A stretch of DNA of 59,803 bases, from contig JAFUNB010000022.1 in assembly GCA_017482345.1 (NCBI GenBank), positions 1-59,803 on the forward strand. Direction: 5' to 3'. The translations under genes were made by a program, and so were the position numbers. Below the pieces are notes generated by a model. It did not search any database and was not told where the DNA came from. It saw only the letters and a list, made by a program, of their open reading frames with translations. Shown here one piece after another: positions 8,281-15,498 of the stretch (position 1 is the stretch's first letter; every line of letters begins with the position of its first letter). This DNA comes from Oscillibacter sp. Lineage in GTDB: Bacteria; Bacillota; Clostridia; Oscillospirales; Oscillospiraceae.

Positions 8281-8306
8281 AATAAAGTTGGTTAACCAAC
8301 TTTATT
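8281..8306. promoter_or_regulatory. Perfect 26-bp palindrome, probable TetR operator
   Basis: AATAAAGTTGGTT followed directly by its exact complement AACCAACTTTATT, 30 bp before the TetR start codon and downstream of the likely promoter. It is the type of site bound by a TetR dimer, so autoregulation is likely. Confidence 0.7.
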
Positions 8307-8335
8307 TGAAAATCGTTTGGAAATTGGAGGACACC

Positions 8336-8890
8336 GTGGATAAGCGAATCAGAAAGACAAAGCAGGCCCTGTATGCAGCGTTTTTCCAGCTGCGGGCGAA
8401 GAAGGAGATCCGCGCCATCAAGATCGCGGAGCTGTGCCAGACGGCGGACATCAACAAAACGACTTTTTACGCTCACTACAAGGACATCTACGAGCTGGCG
8501 GACGATGTGGAGCGGCAGCTGCTGTTCGAGATCACCGACAGTATTCCCAAGGATGTGGCGTACACGTTTGAAAATCCCGAGGTCTATACAAGGGCCGTCA
8601 CGGAGGCCTTTGCGCAGCGCACCAGGGAGCTGGAGATCCTGTTCAGCGGCAGCGAGTTTCCCAAGCTGGGCTTGTATCTGGAACAGGTGATCAAGCAGGC
8701 GGTATTTGCCAAACGCCCCCACCTGAAGGATGACGCGGAGCTGCAGGTTCTGTTGTCCTACTGCATCCACGGCGCGTTCCACGCCCAAATGAGCAACCGC
8801 AATCTGCCCCTTGAGACCGTCATGGCGGTCACGGAGCGGATCCTTGTGGCCATGCGGCCGCTGATGCGTACCTACGAGCGTCAGCCGTAA
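8336..8890 (+). CDS. TetR/AcrR-family regulator
   Basis: A 184-residue protein. The N-terminal DNA-binding domain (about 8-55) carries the TetR helix-turn-helix, IKIAELCQTADINKTTFYAHY, and the rest is an all-helical ligand/dimer domain of the kind seen in DhaS-like TetR proteins. GTG 8336 is chosen because TTGGAGG lies 7 bp upstream. A perfect palindrome sits between promoter and gene. No obvious target gene adjoins it; the rubredoxin and small-protein genes are on the opposite strand, so the target may be elsewhere or the gene may mainly control itself. Confidence 0.85.
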   Translation: MDKRIRKTKQALYAAFFQLRAKKEIRAIKIAELCQTADINKTTFYAHYKDIYELADDVERQLLFEITDSIPKDVAYTFENPEVYTRAVTEAFAQRTRELEILFSGSEFPKLGLYLEQVIKQAVFAKRPHLKDDAELQVLLSYCIHGAFHAQMSNRNLPLETVMAVTERILVAMRPLMRTYERQP

Positions 8891-8905
8891 CCAACTCGAT
8901 CACGC

Positions 8906-8935
8906 AAAAAGCTCTGAGTTGCCTCAGAGCTTTTT
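8906..8935. terminator. Bidirectional terminator
   Basis: AAAAAGCTCTGAG and CTCAGAGCTTTTT form a 13-bp stem with a TTGC loop between the convergent TetR and rubredoxin genes. Confidence 0.9.
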
Positions 8936-8945
8936 CTGTGGGGGG

Positions 8946-9104
8946 TTACTCCTCGGAGAACTGGTCCTTGCCCACGCCGCACAGGGGGCAGACAAAGTCA
9001 TCGGGGAGGTCGTCAAACTTCGTGCCGGGGGCAATGCCGTTGTCGGGGTCGCCCAGAGCCTCTTCATAGATCCACCCGCAGATATCGCAAACATATTTCT
9101 TCAT
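8946..9104 (-). CDS. Rubredoxin
   Basis: A 52-residue protein, typical for rubredoxin. Two CxxCG iron-binding knuckles are seen: [10 protein letters not shown] at residues 5-13 and [10 protein letters not shown] near 37-46, separated by the family's [14 protein letters not shown] segment. It binds one iron through four cysteines and carries single electrons, in anaerobes often to rubrerythrin, superoxide reductase or flavodiiron proteins; none of these is adjacent. The start ATG 9104 has AGGAGAT upstream. Confidence 0.95.
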   Translation of the reverse strand: MKKYVCDICGWIYEEALGDPDNGIAPGTKFDDLPDDFVCPLCGVGKDQFSEE

Positions 9105-9297
9105 AAAAATGATCTCCTGTCATGAATTTTTGTTATTTTATCAATTGCTCGGTGGGAAAAGGTTCATCGGAACCATTCCCTTATGTTGATATAGTAATAT
9201 AGTTTTCAAAAATATGGTGTTGCAGAAGCAACAGGTTTTGAAAAATTTTCATCTTTTTCCGGCGGCCGCTTCGGGACTTCCTTTTTCGACCACCGTA

Positions 9298-9306
9298 TGC
9301 TATGAT
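9298..9306 (+). promoter_or_regulatory. Extended -10 promoter for the ABC-F gene
   Basis: TGC followed by TATGAT (9301-9306), with no good -35. The start codon lies 55 bp downstream. The 190 bases between this and the rubredoxin gene are AT-rich and hold only a small hairpin (GTTGC-AGAA-GCAAC near 9219); no gene is seen there. Confidence 0.45.
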
Positions 9307-9361
9307 GAAGGCGATTTTATAGTTGGCGGCAGGCGACGGCCCGGCCGCAGAAGGAGTGCGC

Positions 9362-10918
9362 ATGAGCATTTTGAATGTTGAACACCTGTCTCACGGCTTC
9401 GGTGACCGGGCCATTTTTGAGGATGTCTCCTTTCGCCTGTTGAAGGGCGAGCACATCGGTCTGGTGGGCGCCAACGGCGAGGGCAAGTCCACATTTATGA
9501 ACATCGTCACCGGCGCACGTCAGCCGGATGATGGCAAGGTGGAGTGGAGCCGGAATGTGCGGGTGGGTTATCTGGATCAGCACACGGTGCTGGCGCCGGG
9601 CATGACCATCCAGGACGTGCTGCGGGGAGCTTTCTCCTGGCTGTTTGCGTTGGAGGAGCGGATGAACAGCCTGTGCGACAGCATGGAAAACGCCGACGAG
9701 AACGAGATGGAGCGGCTGCTGGAGGAGCTGGGCGAGATCCAGGAGACGCTGGACTCCCACGATTTCTACCTCATCGACACAAAGGTGGAGGAGGTGGCCC
9801 GGGCGCTGGGCCTGATGGCCCTGGGTCTGGAGCACGACGTGTCCGATCTCAGCGGCGGACAGCGCACGAAGGTGCTGCTTGCCAAGCTGCTGCTGGAGAA
9901 GCCGGACATTCTGCTGCTGGACGAGCCCACCAACTATCTGGACGAGGAGCACATCGCCTGGCTGAAGCGGTATCTGCAGGAGTATGAGAACGCCTTCGTC
10001 CTCATCTCCCACGACATTCCCTTCCTCAACGAGGTAGTGAACCTCATCTACCACATGGAAAACCGGAAGCTGACCCGCTACGTGGGCAACTACGACCACT
10101 TCCAGGAGGTCTACGCCGTTCAGAAGGCCCAGATGGAGGCGGCCTATAAGCGCCAGCAGCAGGAGATCAGCGAGCTGAAGGACTTCGTGGCCCGGAACAA
10201 GGCCCGCATCGCCACCCGCAACATGGCCATGTCCCGCCAGAAGAAGCTGGACAAGATGGACCTCATCGAGCTGGCGGCGGAGAAGCCCAAGCCGGAGTTC
10301 AACTTCAAGGTGGGCCGTACACCCGGAAAGTTCCTGTTTGAGACGAAGGAGCTGGTCATCGGCTACGACGAGCCCCTGTCCGTCCCCCTGACCCTGACCA
10401 TGGAGCGGGGCCAGAAGATCGCTCTGGTGGGCGCCAACGGCATTGGAAAAACCACCCTGCTCAAGAGTATTCTGGGCCTGATCCCGCCCCTCGGCGGCTC
10501 TGTGGAGCTGGGAGAGAACCTGCAGATCGGCTACTTTGAGCAGGAGGGCGACTATGACAACGCCACCACCTGCATCGAGGAACTGTGGAAGGAATTTCCC
10601 GGCTTCTCCCAGTACGAGATCCGGGCGGCGCTGGCCAAGTGTGGCCTGACCACCAAGCACATCGAAAGCCAGGTGCGGGTGCTCAGCGGCGGCGAGCAGG
10701 CCAAGGTCCGCCTGTGCAAGCTCATCAACCGGGAGAGCAACATCCTCCTGCTGGACGAGCCCACCAATCATCTGGACGCGGACGCCAAGGAGGAGCTGAA
10801 GCGGGCGCTGCAGGCCTACAAGGGCAGCATCCTGCTCATCTGCCACGAGCCGGAATTCTACACGGATGTGGTTAGCCAGGTCTGGGACTGCGCCAGGTGG
10901 ACGACCCGTATCATCTGA
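9362..10918 (+). CDS. ABC-F family ATPase (ribosome-associated)
   Basis: A 518-residue protein with two ABC ATPase domains and no membrane segments. Domain 1 has GANGEGKST and LSGGQRTKVLLAKLL with LLLDEPTN; domain 2 has GANGIGKTT and LSGGEQAKVRLCKL with LLLDEPTNHLD. A charged linker with coiled-coil character (about residues 245-320) separates them, as in ABC-F proteins that act at the ribosomal E site. The set of motifs fits the YbiT/YdiF-like housekeeping type more than a known antibiotic-protection type, but this is not certain. ATG 9362 has AGAAGGAG upstream. No leader attenuator of the resistance-gene type is visible. Confidence 0.88.
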   Translation: MSILNVEHLSHGFGDRAIFEDVSFRLLKGEHIGLVGANGEGKSTFMNIVTGARQPDDGKVEWSRNVRVGYLDQHTVLAPGMTIQDVLRGAFSWLFALEERMNSLCDSMENADENEMERLLEELGEIQETLDSHDFYLIDTKVEEVARALGLMALGLEHDVSDLSGGQRTKVLLAKLLLEKPDILLLDEPTNYLDEEHIAWLKRYLQEYENAFVLISHDIPFLNEVVNLIYHMENRKLTRYVGNYDHFQEVYAVQKAQMEAAYKRQQQEISELKDFVARNKARIATRNMAMSRQKKLDKMDLIELAAEKPKPEFNFKVGRTPGKFLFETKELVIGYDEPLSVPLTLTMERGQKIALVGANGIGKTTLLKSILGLIPPLGGSVELGENLQIGYFEQEGDYDNATTCIEELWKEFPGFSQYEIRAALAKCGLTTKHIESQVRVLSGGEQAKVRLCKLINRESNILLLDEPTNHLDADAKEELKRALQAYKGSILLICHEPEFYTDVVSQVWDCARWTTRII

Positions 10919-10957
10919 AAAAAACGCCCCGCTTTCCACACCGGAAAGCGGGGCGTT
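10918..10957 (-). terminator. Terminator of the GltS-like gene
   Basis: A 15-bp perfect stem AACGCCCCGCTTTCC / GGAAAGCGGGGCGTT. The T run lies on the minus strand, so it chiefly ends the leftward transcript; the ABC-F stop codon overlaps its edge. Confidence 0.85.
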
Positions 10958-10962
10958 ACTGC

Positions 10963-12351
10963 TTATTTGGAGACTTTTTTGCGCTTGAACAGGCGGCTGC
11001 GGAACAGGATGATGTTCATGACGATGAAGAAAATGACGAGGATCACAAAGGTCAGAACCGGCTTCACGGGAGCCAGCGTGGCCAGCAGCATCAGGGGGAA
11101 GCCGAACACGATGGCGGGGAAGTTCTGATACACCAGATTGTCCGCGGCGGGGGAGGCGAAGTCACCGTCGATCTCACGCAGCAGGATGATGCCGGTGGAG
11201 GCGGTGCCGGTCAGCATGCCGTACATGGCCAGGAACTGCTCCTCCTGATAGTGGGGGAACAGGGTCTTTGCGATGTAGTGGTTGTAGTAGTAGGTGATGA
11301 CCAGACCCACCACGCCCATGATGAGGATGATGCCCCAGTAGTTCTCCAGCACGCCCAGACGGATGGCGGCGATGCCGGCCACCACCATGATGTCGTAGAA
11401 GAAGTTGCTGGCGCGGGTGAGGAGGAAGTTGTTGGTATACTCCCGCTTGATGAAGCCGCGCTTTTTCAGCTGGTTCATCAGCGTCTTTACCAGCGTTGCT
11501 GCCAGAACGCCCAGCAGGAAGTTGAAGCCGTAGATGACGGAGCGCATGCCCGGCAGGAGCTGGCCAAGACCGAACATCAGCAGATAGGCCAGCAGATAGG
11601 CCAGCGCGATCAGAGCGATCTGCACGGTCAGCTTGTCGATGCTCTCCTGCATGGGGATCTCGTTTTCGGACTGGATCTCCTCAGAGGACAGGGCGCCCTC
11701 CTTGCCGGGGCCGGTCTTCAGCAGACCCCGCTTGCGCAGCAGGTTCAGGTGGATGACGCCGCCGATGCTGGCGCTGAGGAAGCCCAACGCGGCGATGGTG
11801 AGGCCGAAGCTCTTGCCGCCCACAAAGCCGAAGTCATTTTCAAAGATCGTGCCGTAGTTCATGGCCTGGCCGGTGCCCTGACCGTAGCCGAAGGGCAGCA
11901 GGATGCCTGCGGCCACGAAGAAGTCCTTGATCACCAGCGTGGCGGCCATGGAGATGGCCAGACCGAAGATGGCCTGCAGCAGATAGGTGGCCACGGTGGT
12001 CACGCCGGTGTTGAAAATCTCCACCGTCCGCTCCCGGGTCAGCTTTTCATTGGAGCTTTTCAAAGAGGCGGCGATGAAGCCCAGTGCCAGGGTGTGATAG
12101 GTCAGCAGCTCCAGGGTGGCGGTGCCGTTGCCGCCGAAAAACGCCGTGTCGAACATAACGTCGCCGGTGATGAGCTTATAGATACCGGCCACCACGATGA
12201 GGATGCCGCCGCCCAGCACGGAGATGGGGATCAGGGAATCCTGCAGCCACTTAATGGATTTTTTCAAAATGTTGGCCGCCAGCAGGCTGACCAGAAGCAC
12301 CGCGATGACGTGGTAGGTGCCCCATACGTTAAAGTCCCAAAAATTTTCCAT
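10963..12351 (-). CDS. GltS-like sodium:glutamate symporter
   Basis: A 462-residue membrane protein with about ten to twelve helices in two halves, separated by a charged loop (about 215-250). The segment ILLPFGYGQGTGQA and its repeat-like counterpart YGMLTGTASTGIILLREID match the paired re-entrant loops of the ESS (GltS) family, which import glutamate with sodium. It is longer than E. coli GltS (401) and belongs to a Firmicutes branch, so the substrate could be another acidic or organic anion. Its ATG overlaps the 3' end of the upstream acyltransferase gene by 23 bp. Confidence 0.8.
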   Translation of the reverse strand: MENFWDFNVWGTYHVIAVLLVSLLAANILKKSIKWLQDSLIPISVLGGGILIVVAGIYKLITGDVMFDTAFFGGNGTATLELLTYHTLALGFIAASLKSSNEKLTRERTVEIFNTGVTTVATYLLQAIFGLAISMAATLVIKDFFVAAGILLPFGYGQGTGQAMNYGTIFENDFGFVGGKSFGLTIAALGFLSASIGGVIHLNLLRKRGLLKTGPGKEGALSSEEIQSENEIPMQESIDKLTVQIALIALAYLLAYLLMFGLGQLLPGMRSVIYGFNFLLGVLAATLVKTLMNQLKKRGFIKREYTNNFLLTRASNFFYDIMVVAGIAAIRLGVLENYWGIILIMGVVGLVITYYYNHYIAKTLFPHYQEEQFLAMYGMLTGTASTGIILLREIDGDFASPAADNLVYQNFPAIVFGFPLMLLATLAPVKPVLTFVILVIFFIVMNIILFRSRLFKRKKVSK

Positions 12352-13537
12352 CTCGATCTCCCTTGATGATATTTTTGTGGCGGAAGTAGAAGTTCACGTA
12401 TTTCAGCGCGTTGAAGCGCTTGCCGCTCTTGAGCTGGTAGACGTGACCGTCATGGTAGATGTTCAGCTTATTCCGGCCCAGCACGGACATGGCCGTCACT
12501 TCGGTGAAGGGGATGGTCAGCGCGTTTTCCAGACCCTCGTCGATGACGATCCGGTCGCCGTACAGGCAGACGCCGGCGTCCTGGCGCAGCAGGCGCTTGT
12601 GTTTGTAAATCACCACTTCGGACAGCGCCGCCCGGTCCCGGTACAGGGGGGCGTCGGTGAACTCCGACAGATCCAGACCGTTCACGAAGTTCTCCTGATA
12701 CTCGTACCAGCCGGAGACGAATTCGAAGGGGAAGTCGAAGCCAACGCCGGTCAGGCGCTTGTCGGCACCGTAGGTGATCTTCCTGTGACAGAGCTTGCAT
12801 TCGATCTCATGGCCGTGGCTCTCAAACTCGGACAGGCCGCAGTAGGGGCACACATACATGGCCCGTTCCAGATATTCCGCCCGGGCGGCGCACTCGAAGT
12901 TCCGGTCTGCCACGCCCTCGTCCACATACAGGCCTTCCTCGATGGCGGCCAGCAGCTCCTTGCCGCTCATCTCCGCGTATTCCTCCGGCTCGATGACCCG
13001 GGAGACATAGGCGTGCATGGTGCCCTTGCGGGTGCCGTCGCTCCAGCGGGGGTGGACGCCGTAGCCGCCCTCGATGCGGTAGAGGGCGATGGGCAGCTTC
13101 AGCTTCCGGGCCAGGGAGGCGATGGCGGGATTCATGTAGCCTGTCCGGCCGCTGTAGGTGCGGTTGCCCTCCGGGGCGATGGCGATGGTGCCGCCCTCCT
13201 TGGCCACGCGGATGCAGTTTTTCACGGCGGCCATGTCTGTCACCTGCTTCTTGATGGGGATGGGGGCCACCAGGAAGCGGATCAGGCTGGAGACCCAGCC
13301 CTTGGAGAAGATGTCCTCGGAGGCCACATAGTAGACGGGACCGCGGAAGGACATGCCGATGAAGAACTGGTCAAAGGCGGTCTGATGATTCATCAGGATC
13401 AGATAGGCCCGGTCGCCCTGCTCCCGAAAGGGATCGGCCTGAACGCCGTATTTCCAGCGGGAATAAGGCCCCAAAACCACCTTCAGCAGGCATTGTACCA
13501 GCCGGTGGCGGGGCTTTGTCCATTGGTTATTTCCCAT
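12329..13537 (-). CDS. PlsC-like acyltransferase with zinc ribbon
   Basis: A 402-residue protein. Residues ~25-225 form a 1-acyl-glycerol-phosphate acyltransferase-type domain with the catalytic NHQTAFD (HX4D) and IAPEGNRTYSG. It is followed by a zinc ribbon, CPYCG ... CKLCHRKI (about 243-266), and a ~130-residue C-terminal part that I do not recognise. The first domain should move an acyl chain onto a lyso-lipid or similar acceptor. The extra half is unusual for PlsC. ATG 13537 is preferred over an in-frame codon 15 residues earlier; the ribosome site (GAGAGA) is weak. It is co-transcribed with the GltS-like gene (23-bp overlap). Confidence 0.78.
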   Translation of the reverse strand: MGNNQWTKPRHRLVQCLLKVVLGPYSRWKYGVQADPFREQGDRAYLILMNHQTAFDQFFIGMSFRGPVYYVASEDIFSKGWVSSLIRFLVAPIPIKKQVTDMAAVKNCIRVAKEGGTIAIAPEGNRTYSGRTGYMNPAIASLARKLKLPIALYRIEGGYGVHPRWSDGTRKGTMHAYVSRVIEPEEYAEMSGKELLAAIEEGLYVDEGVADRNFECAARAEYLERAMYVCPYCGLSEFESHGHEIECKLCHRKITYGADKRLTGVGFDFPFEFVSGWYEYQENFVNGLDLSEFTDAPLYRDRAALSEVVIYKHKRLLRQDAGVCLYGDRIVIDEGLENALTIPFTEVTAMSVLGRNKLNIYHDGHVYQLKSGKRFNALKYVNFYFRHKNIIKGDRDGKFLGL

Positions 13538-13590
13538 AGTTTCTCTCTTTTCTCTCTCGTTTGCGCGGTGCGCAGTTTCCATACACAGTC

Positions 13591-13620
13591 ATTTTAGCAC
13601 GAAATATGGGGATAACTCAA
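13591..13620 (-). promoter_or_regulatory. Promoter of the acyltransferase-GltS operon
   Basis: Minus strand TTGAGT (13620-13615), an 18-bp spacer and TAAAAT (13596-13591) with an extended TGC. Confidence 0.6.
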
Positions 13621-13705
13621 TAGCTGAACGGAGAAGTCTTTGGCGGGAAGCTGAAAGAGCCGGGCCTCCCGGGGAAAAACCGATGAGAAAACCGCTGGTA
13701 TTTTC

Positions 13706-13734
13706 TTGCAAATGTACGGCGGATGTGATATCTT
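13706..13734 (+). promoter_or_regulatory. Promoter of the anion permease
   Basis: TTGCAA (13706-13711), a 17-bp spacer and TATCTT (13729-13734). Confidence 0.6.
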
Positions 13735-13771
13735 ATGCACCGGATTTTGTCGAAACGGAGGGTGATCCAGA

Positions 13772-14878
13772 ATGGGTCGTATTCGTGAGTTTTTTAAGAA
13801 AGAAACGGTGCTCTGCGTGGCTGCGGTCTGCGCGGTGGGCACCATGTTCCTGGTCCCGCCGGACGGGACCTACATCGGCTATATCGATCTGCGGGTGCTG
13901 TGCCTGCTGATGTGCCTGATGGCGGTGGTGGCAGGATTCCAGACCTGCGGCGCCTTCCGCTGGCTGGCCTTCCAGCTGCTGCGCCGCAGCAGCGGCGGAC
14001 GGGTCCTCGGTGTGATTTTGGTGATGCTGCCCTTTTTCAGCTCCATGCTGGTGACCAATGACGTGGCGCTGCTGACCTTCGTGCCGTTTACGCTGCTGCT
14101 TCTGGAGCAGATTGGCTGCACATCCGCGGTGATCCCCGTGCTGGTGCTGCAGACAGTGGCGGCCAATCTGGGCAGCATGGCCACGCCGGTGGGCAACCCC
14201 CAGAACCTGTATCTGTACGCGGCCTACAGCCTGACGGCAGGGGAGTTCTTCTCCGCTGTGCTGCCGCTGGCGTCGGTGAGCCTGCTGGGTCTGATGGCGG
14301 CTGCTCTGCCGGTCCTGCCCAAAGCGCTTCCGCAGCTGAAGCTGGAGCGGGAGGAGCTGCAGAGCCCCCGCAAGCTGGCGGTTTACGGCGTGCTGTTTGT
14401 GGTCTGCCTGCTGACGGTGTTCCATGTGCTCCATTACGGTGTGATGACGGTGCTGGTGCTGGCGGCCATCGCCGTGCTGGAACCGAAGCTGCTGCGGGAG
14501 CTGGATGTGGCTCTGCTGGCCACCTTTGTGTGCTTTTTCGTCGTATCCGGCAATCTGGGGCGAGTGGAGGCCGTGCGGGATTTCCTGCAGGCCCTGCTGG
14601 GCCGCAGCACCCTGCTGACCGCCGTGGGCACCAGCCAGGTGATCAGCAATGTTCCGGCGGCCGTGCTGCTCTCCGGTTTTACGGAGCAGTGGCGTCCCCT
14701 GCTGGAGGGCGTCAACATCGGCGGACTGGGCACACCCATCGCCTCCCTTGCCAGCCTGATCACCCTGAAGCTGTATCTCCGCTGGCCCGGCACCCGGGCA
14801 GGCCGCTTCCTGGCCGTGTTTACACTGGCCAACGTGGTGGGCCTGGCGGTTCTGCTGGCCGTCGCCATGCTGTTTTGA
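13772..14878 (+). CDS. Ion-transporter-superfamily anion permease (ArsB/CitT-like)
   Basis: A 368-residue membrane protein with about ten helices. The motifs LVTNDVALLTFVPF and ANLGSMATPVGNPQNL in the first half, and TSQVISNVPAAVLLS in the second, are the paired ion/substrate-binding loops of the IT superfamily (citrate transporters, ArsB, YbiR). It probably moves an anion such as a carboxylate, coupled to sodium or protons. It is shorter than typical CitT/DASS carriers and closer to YbiR in size. ATG 13772 follows GGAGGG. Single gene with its own promoter and terminator. Confidence 0.82.
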   Translation: MGRIREFFKKETVLCVAAVCAVGTMFLVPPDGTYIGYIDLRVLCLLMCLMAVVAGFQTCGAFRWLAFQLLRRSSGGRVLGVILVMLPFFSSMLVTNDVALLTFVPFTLLLLEQIGCTSAVIPVLVLQTVAANLGSMATPVGNPQNLYLYAAYSLTAGEFFSAVLPLASVSLLGLMAAALPVLPKALPQLKLEREELQSPRKLAVYGVLFVVCLLTVFHVLHYGVMTVLVLAAIAVLEPKLLRELDVALLATFVCFFVVSGNLGRVEAVRDFLQALLGRSTLLTAVGTSQVISNVPAAVLLSGFTEQWRPLLEGVNIGGLGTPIASLASLITLKLYLRWPGTRAGRFLAVFTLANVVGLAVLLAVAMLF

Positions 14879-14885
14879 ATCCACG

Positions 14886-14914
14886 AAAGCTCCGGAAGTT
14901 CCGGAGCTTTTATT
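14886..14914 (+). terminator. Terminator of the anion permease
   Basis: A 10-bp stem AAAGCTCCGG / CCGGAGCTTT, loop AAGTT, followed by a T-rich run. Confidence 0.85.
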
Positions 14915-14962
14915 TTGTCCAAACCGGGGCATACTGGAAAAAACAAAAGGAGGTCATGGACA

Positions 14963-15397
14963 ATGGTGGAACAGGATACAGTGAAGCTGCTGCGGGAGTG
15001 TGACGCGGGAGTAAAGATGGGCGTCTCCTCCATCGGGGACGTGCTGGATTTCGTACGGGACAGAGAGCTGAAGCGGCTCCTGACAGACTGCAAAACGGAG
15101 CATGAAAAGCTGGAGCGGGAGATCCGGGCATTGCTGGACCGGTATCACGACGACGGCAAGGAGCCGGCCTTCATGGCGAAGGAGATGGCCCGGCTCAAGA
15201 CCAATGTGAAGCTGACCATGGATATGTCGGACGCCACCATCGCCGATCTGATGACAGACGGCTGCAACATGGGCGTCAAGTCCCTGAGCCGGTATCTGAA
15301 CCAGTATGAGGCAGCCGACGAGCAGTCCAAAGACATTGCGGAGCGCCTTATCCGGCTGGAGGAGCGGCTGGCCGAGGACATTCGCGGCGACCTTTGA
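14963..15397 (+). CDS. Hypothetical helical protein, ferritin-like pattern
   Basis: A 144-residue, nearly all-helical protein (VKLLRECDAGVKMGVSSIGD ... ERLIRLEERLAEDIRGDL). The arrangement of four amphipathic helices with a conserved-looking first segment resembles DUF2383/ferritin-like small proteins of gut Clostridia, but no metal-binding set (ExxH) is clear, so I do not assign a function. No signal peptide. ATG 14963 is chosen over an out-of-frame ATG 14956 because only it continues; AAGGAGG lies 9 bp upstream. It is separated by terminators from neighbours. Confidence 0.7.
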   Translation: MVEQDTVKLLRECDAGVKMGVSSIGDVLDFVRDRELKRLLTDCKTEHEKLEREIRALLDRYHDDGKEPAFMAKEMARLKTNVKLTMDMSDATIADLMTDGCNMGVKSLSRYLNQYEAADEQSKDIAERLIRLEERLAEDIRGDL

Positions 15398-15456
15398 AAT
15401 TTCCCGGCGGAACGGGGTAAAAATTTGCGGTTCCGGTGGATTTCTCCTGTTTGGTG

Positions 15457-15465
15457 TGCTATGCT
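15457..15465 (+). promoter_or_regulatory. Extended -10 promoter of feoAB
   Basis: TGC-TATGCT (-10 at 15460-15465), with a poor -35. No clear Fur-box palindrome is visible around it. Confidence 0.45.
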
Positions 15466-15498
15466 ACAAGGCGGAAATATTTGGACAGGAGAGCTCCT

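Noticed and set aside
9181-9369. Small protein upstream of the ABC-F gene on the minus strand
   Set aside because: The frame spans AT-rich non-coding DNA, has no ribosome site and would overlap the ABC-F promoter.
14956-15003. Alternative ATG 14956 for the ferritin-like gene
   Set aside because: It has AAGGAGG only 2 bases away and its frame stops after 15 codons; ATG 14963 continues for 144 codons.
15421-15498. Fur-box upstream of feoAB
   Set aside because: No inverted GATAATGATAATCATTATC-like core is visible in the promoter region.
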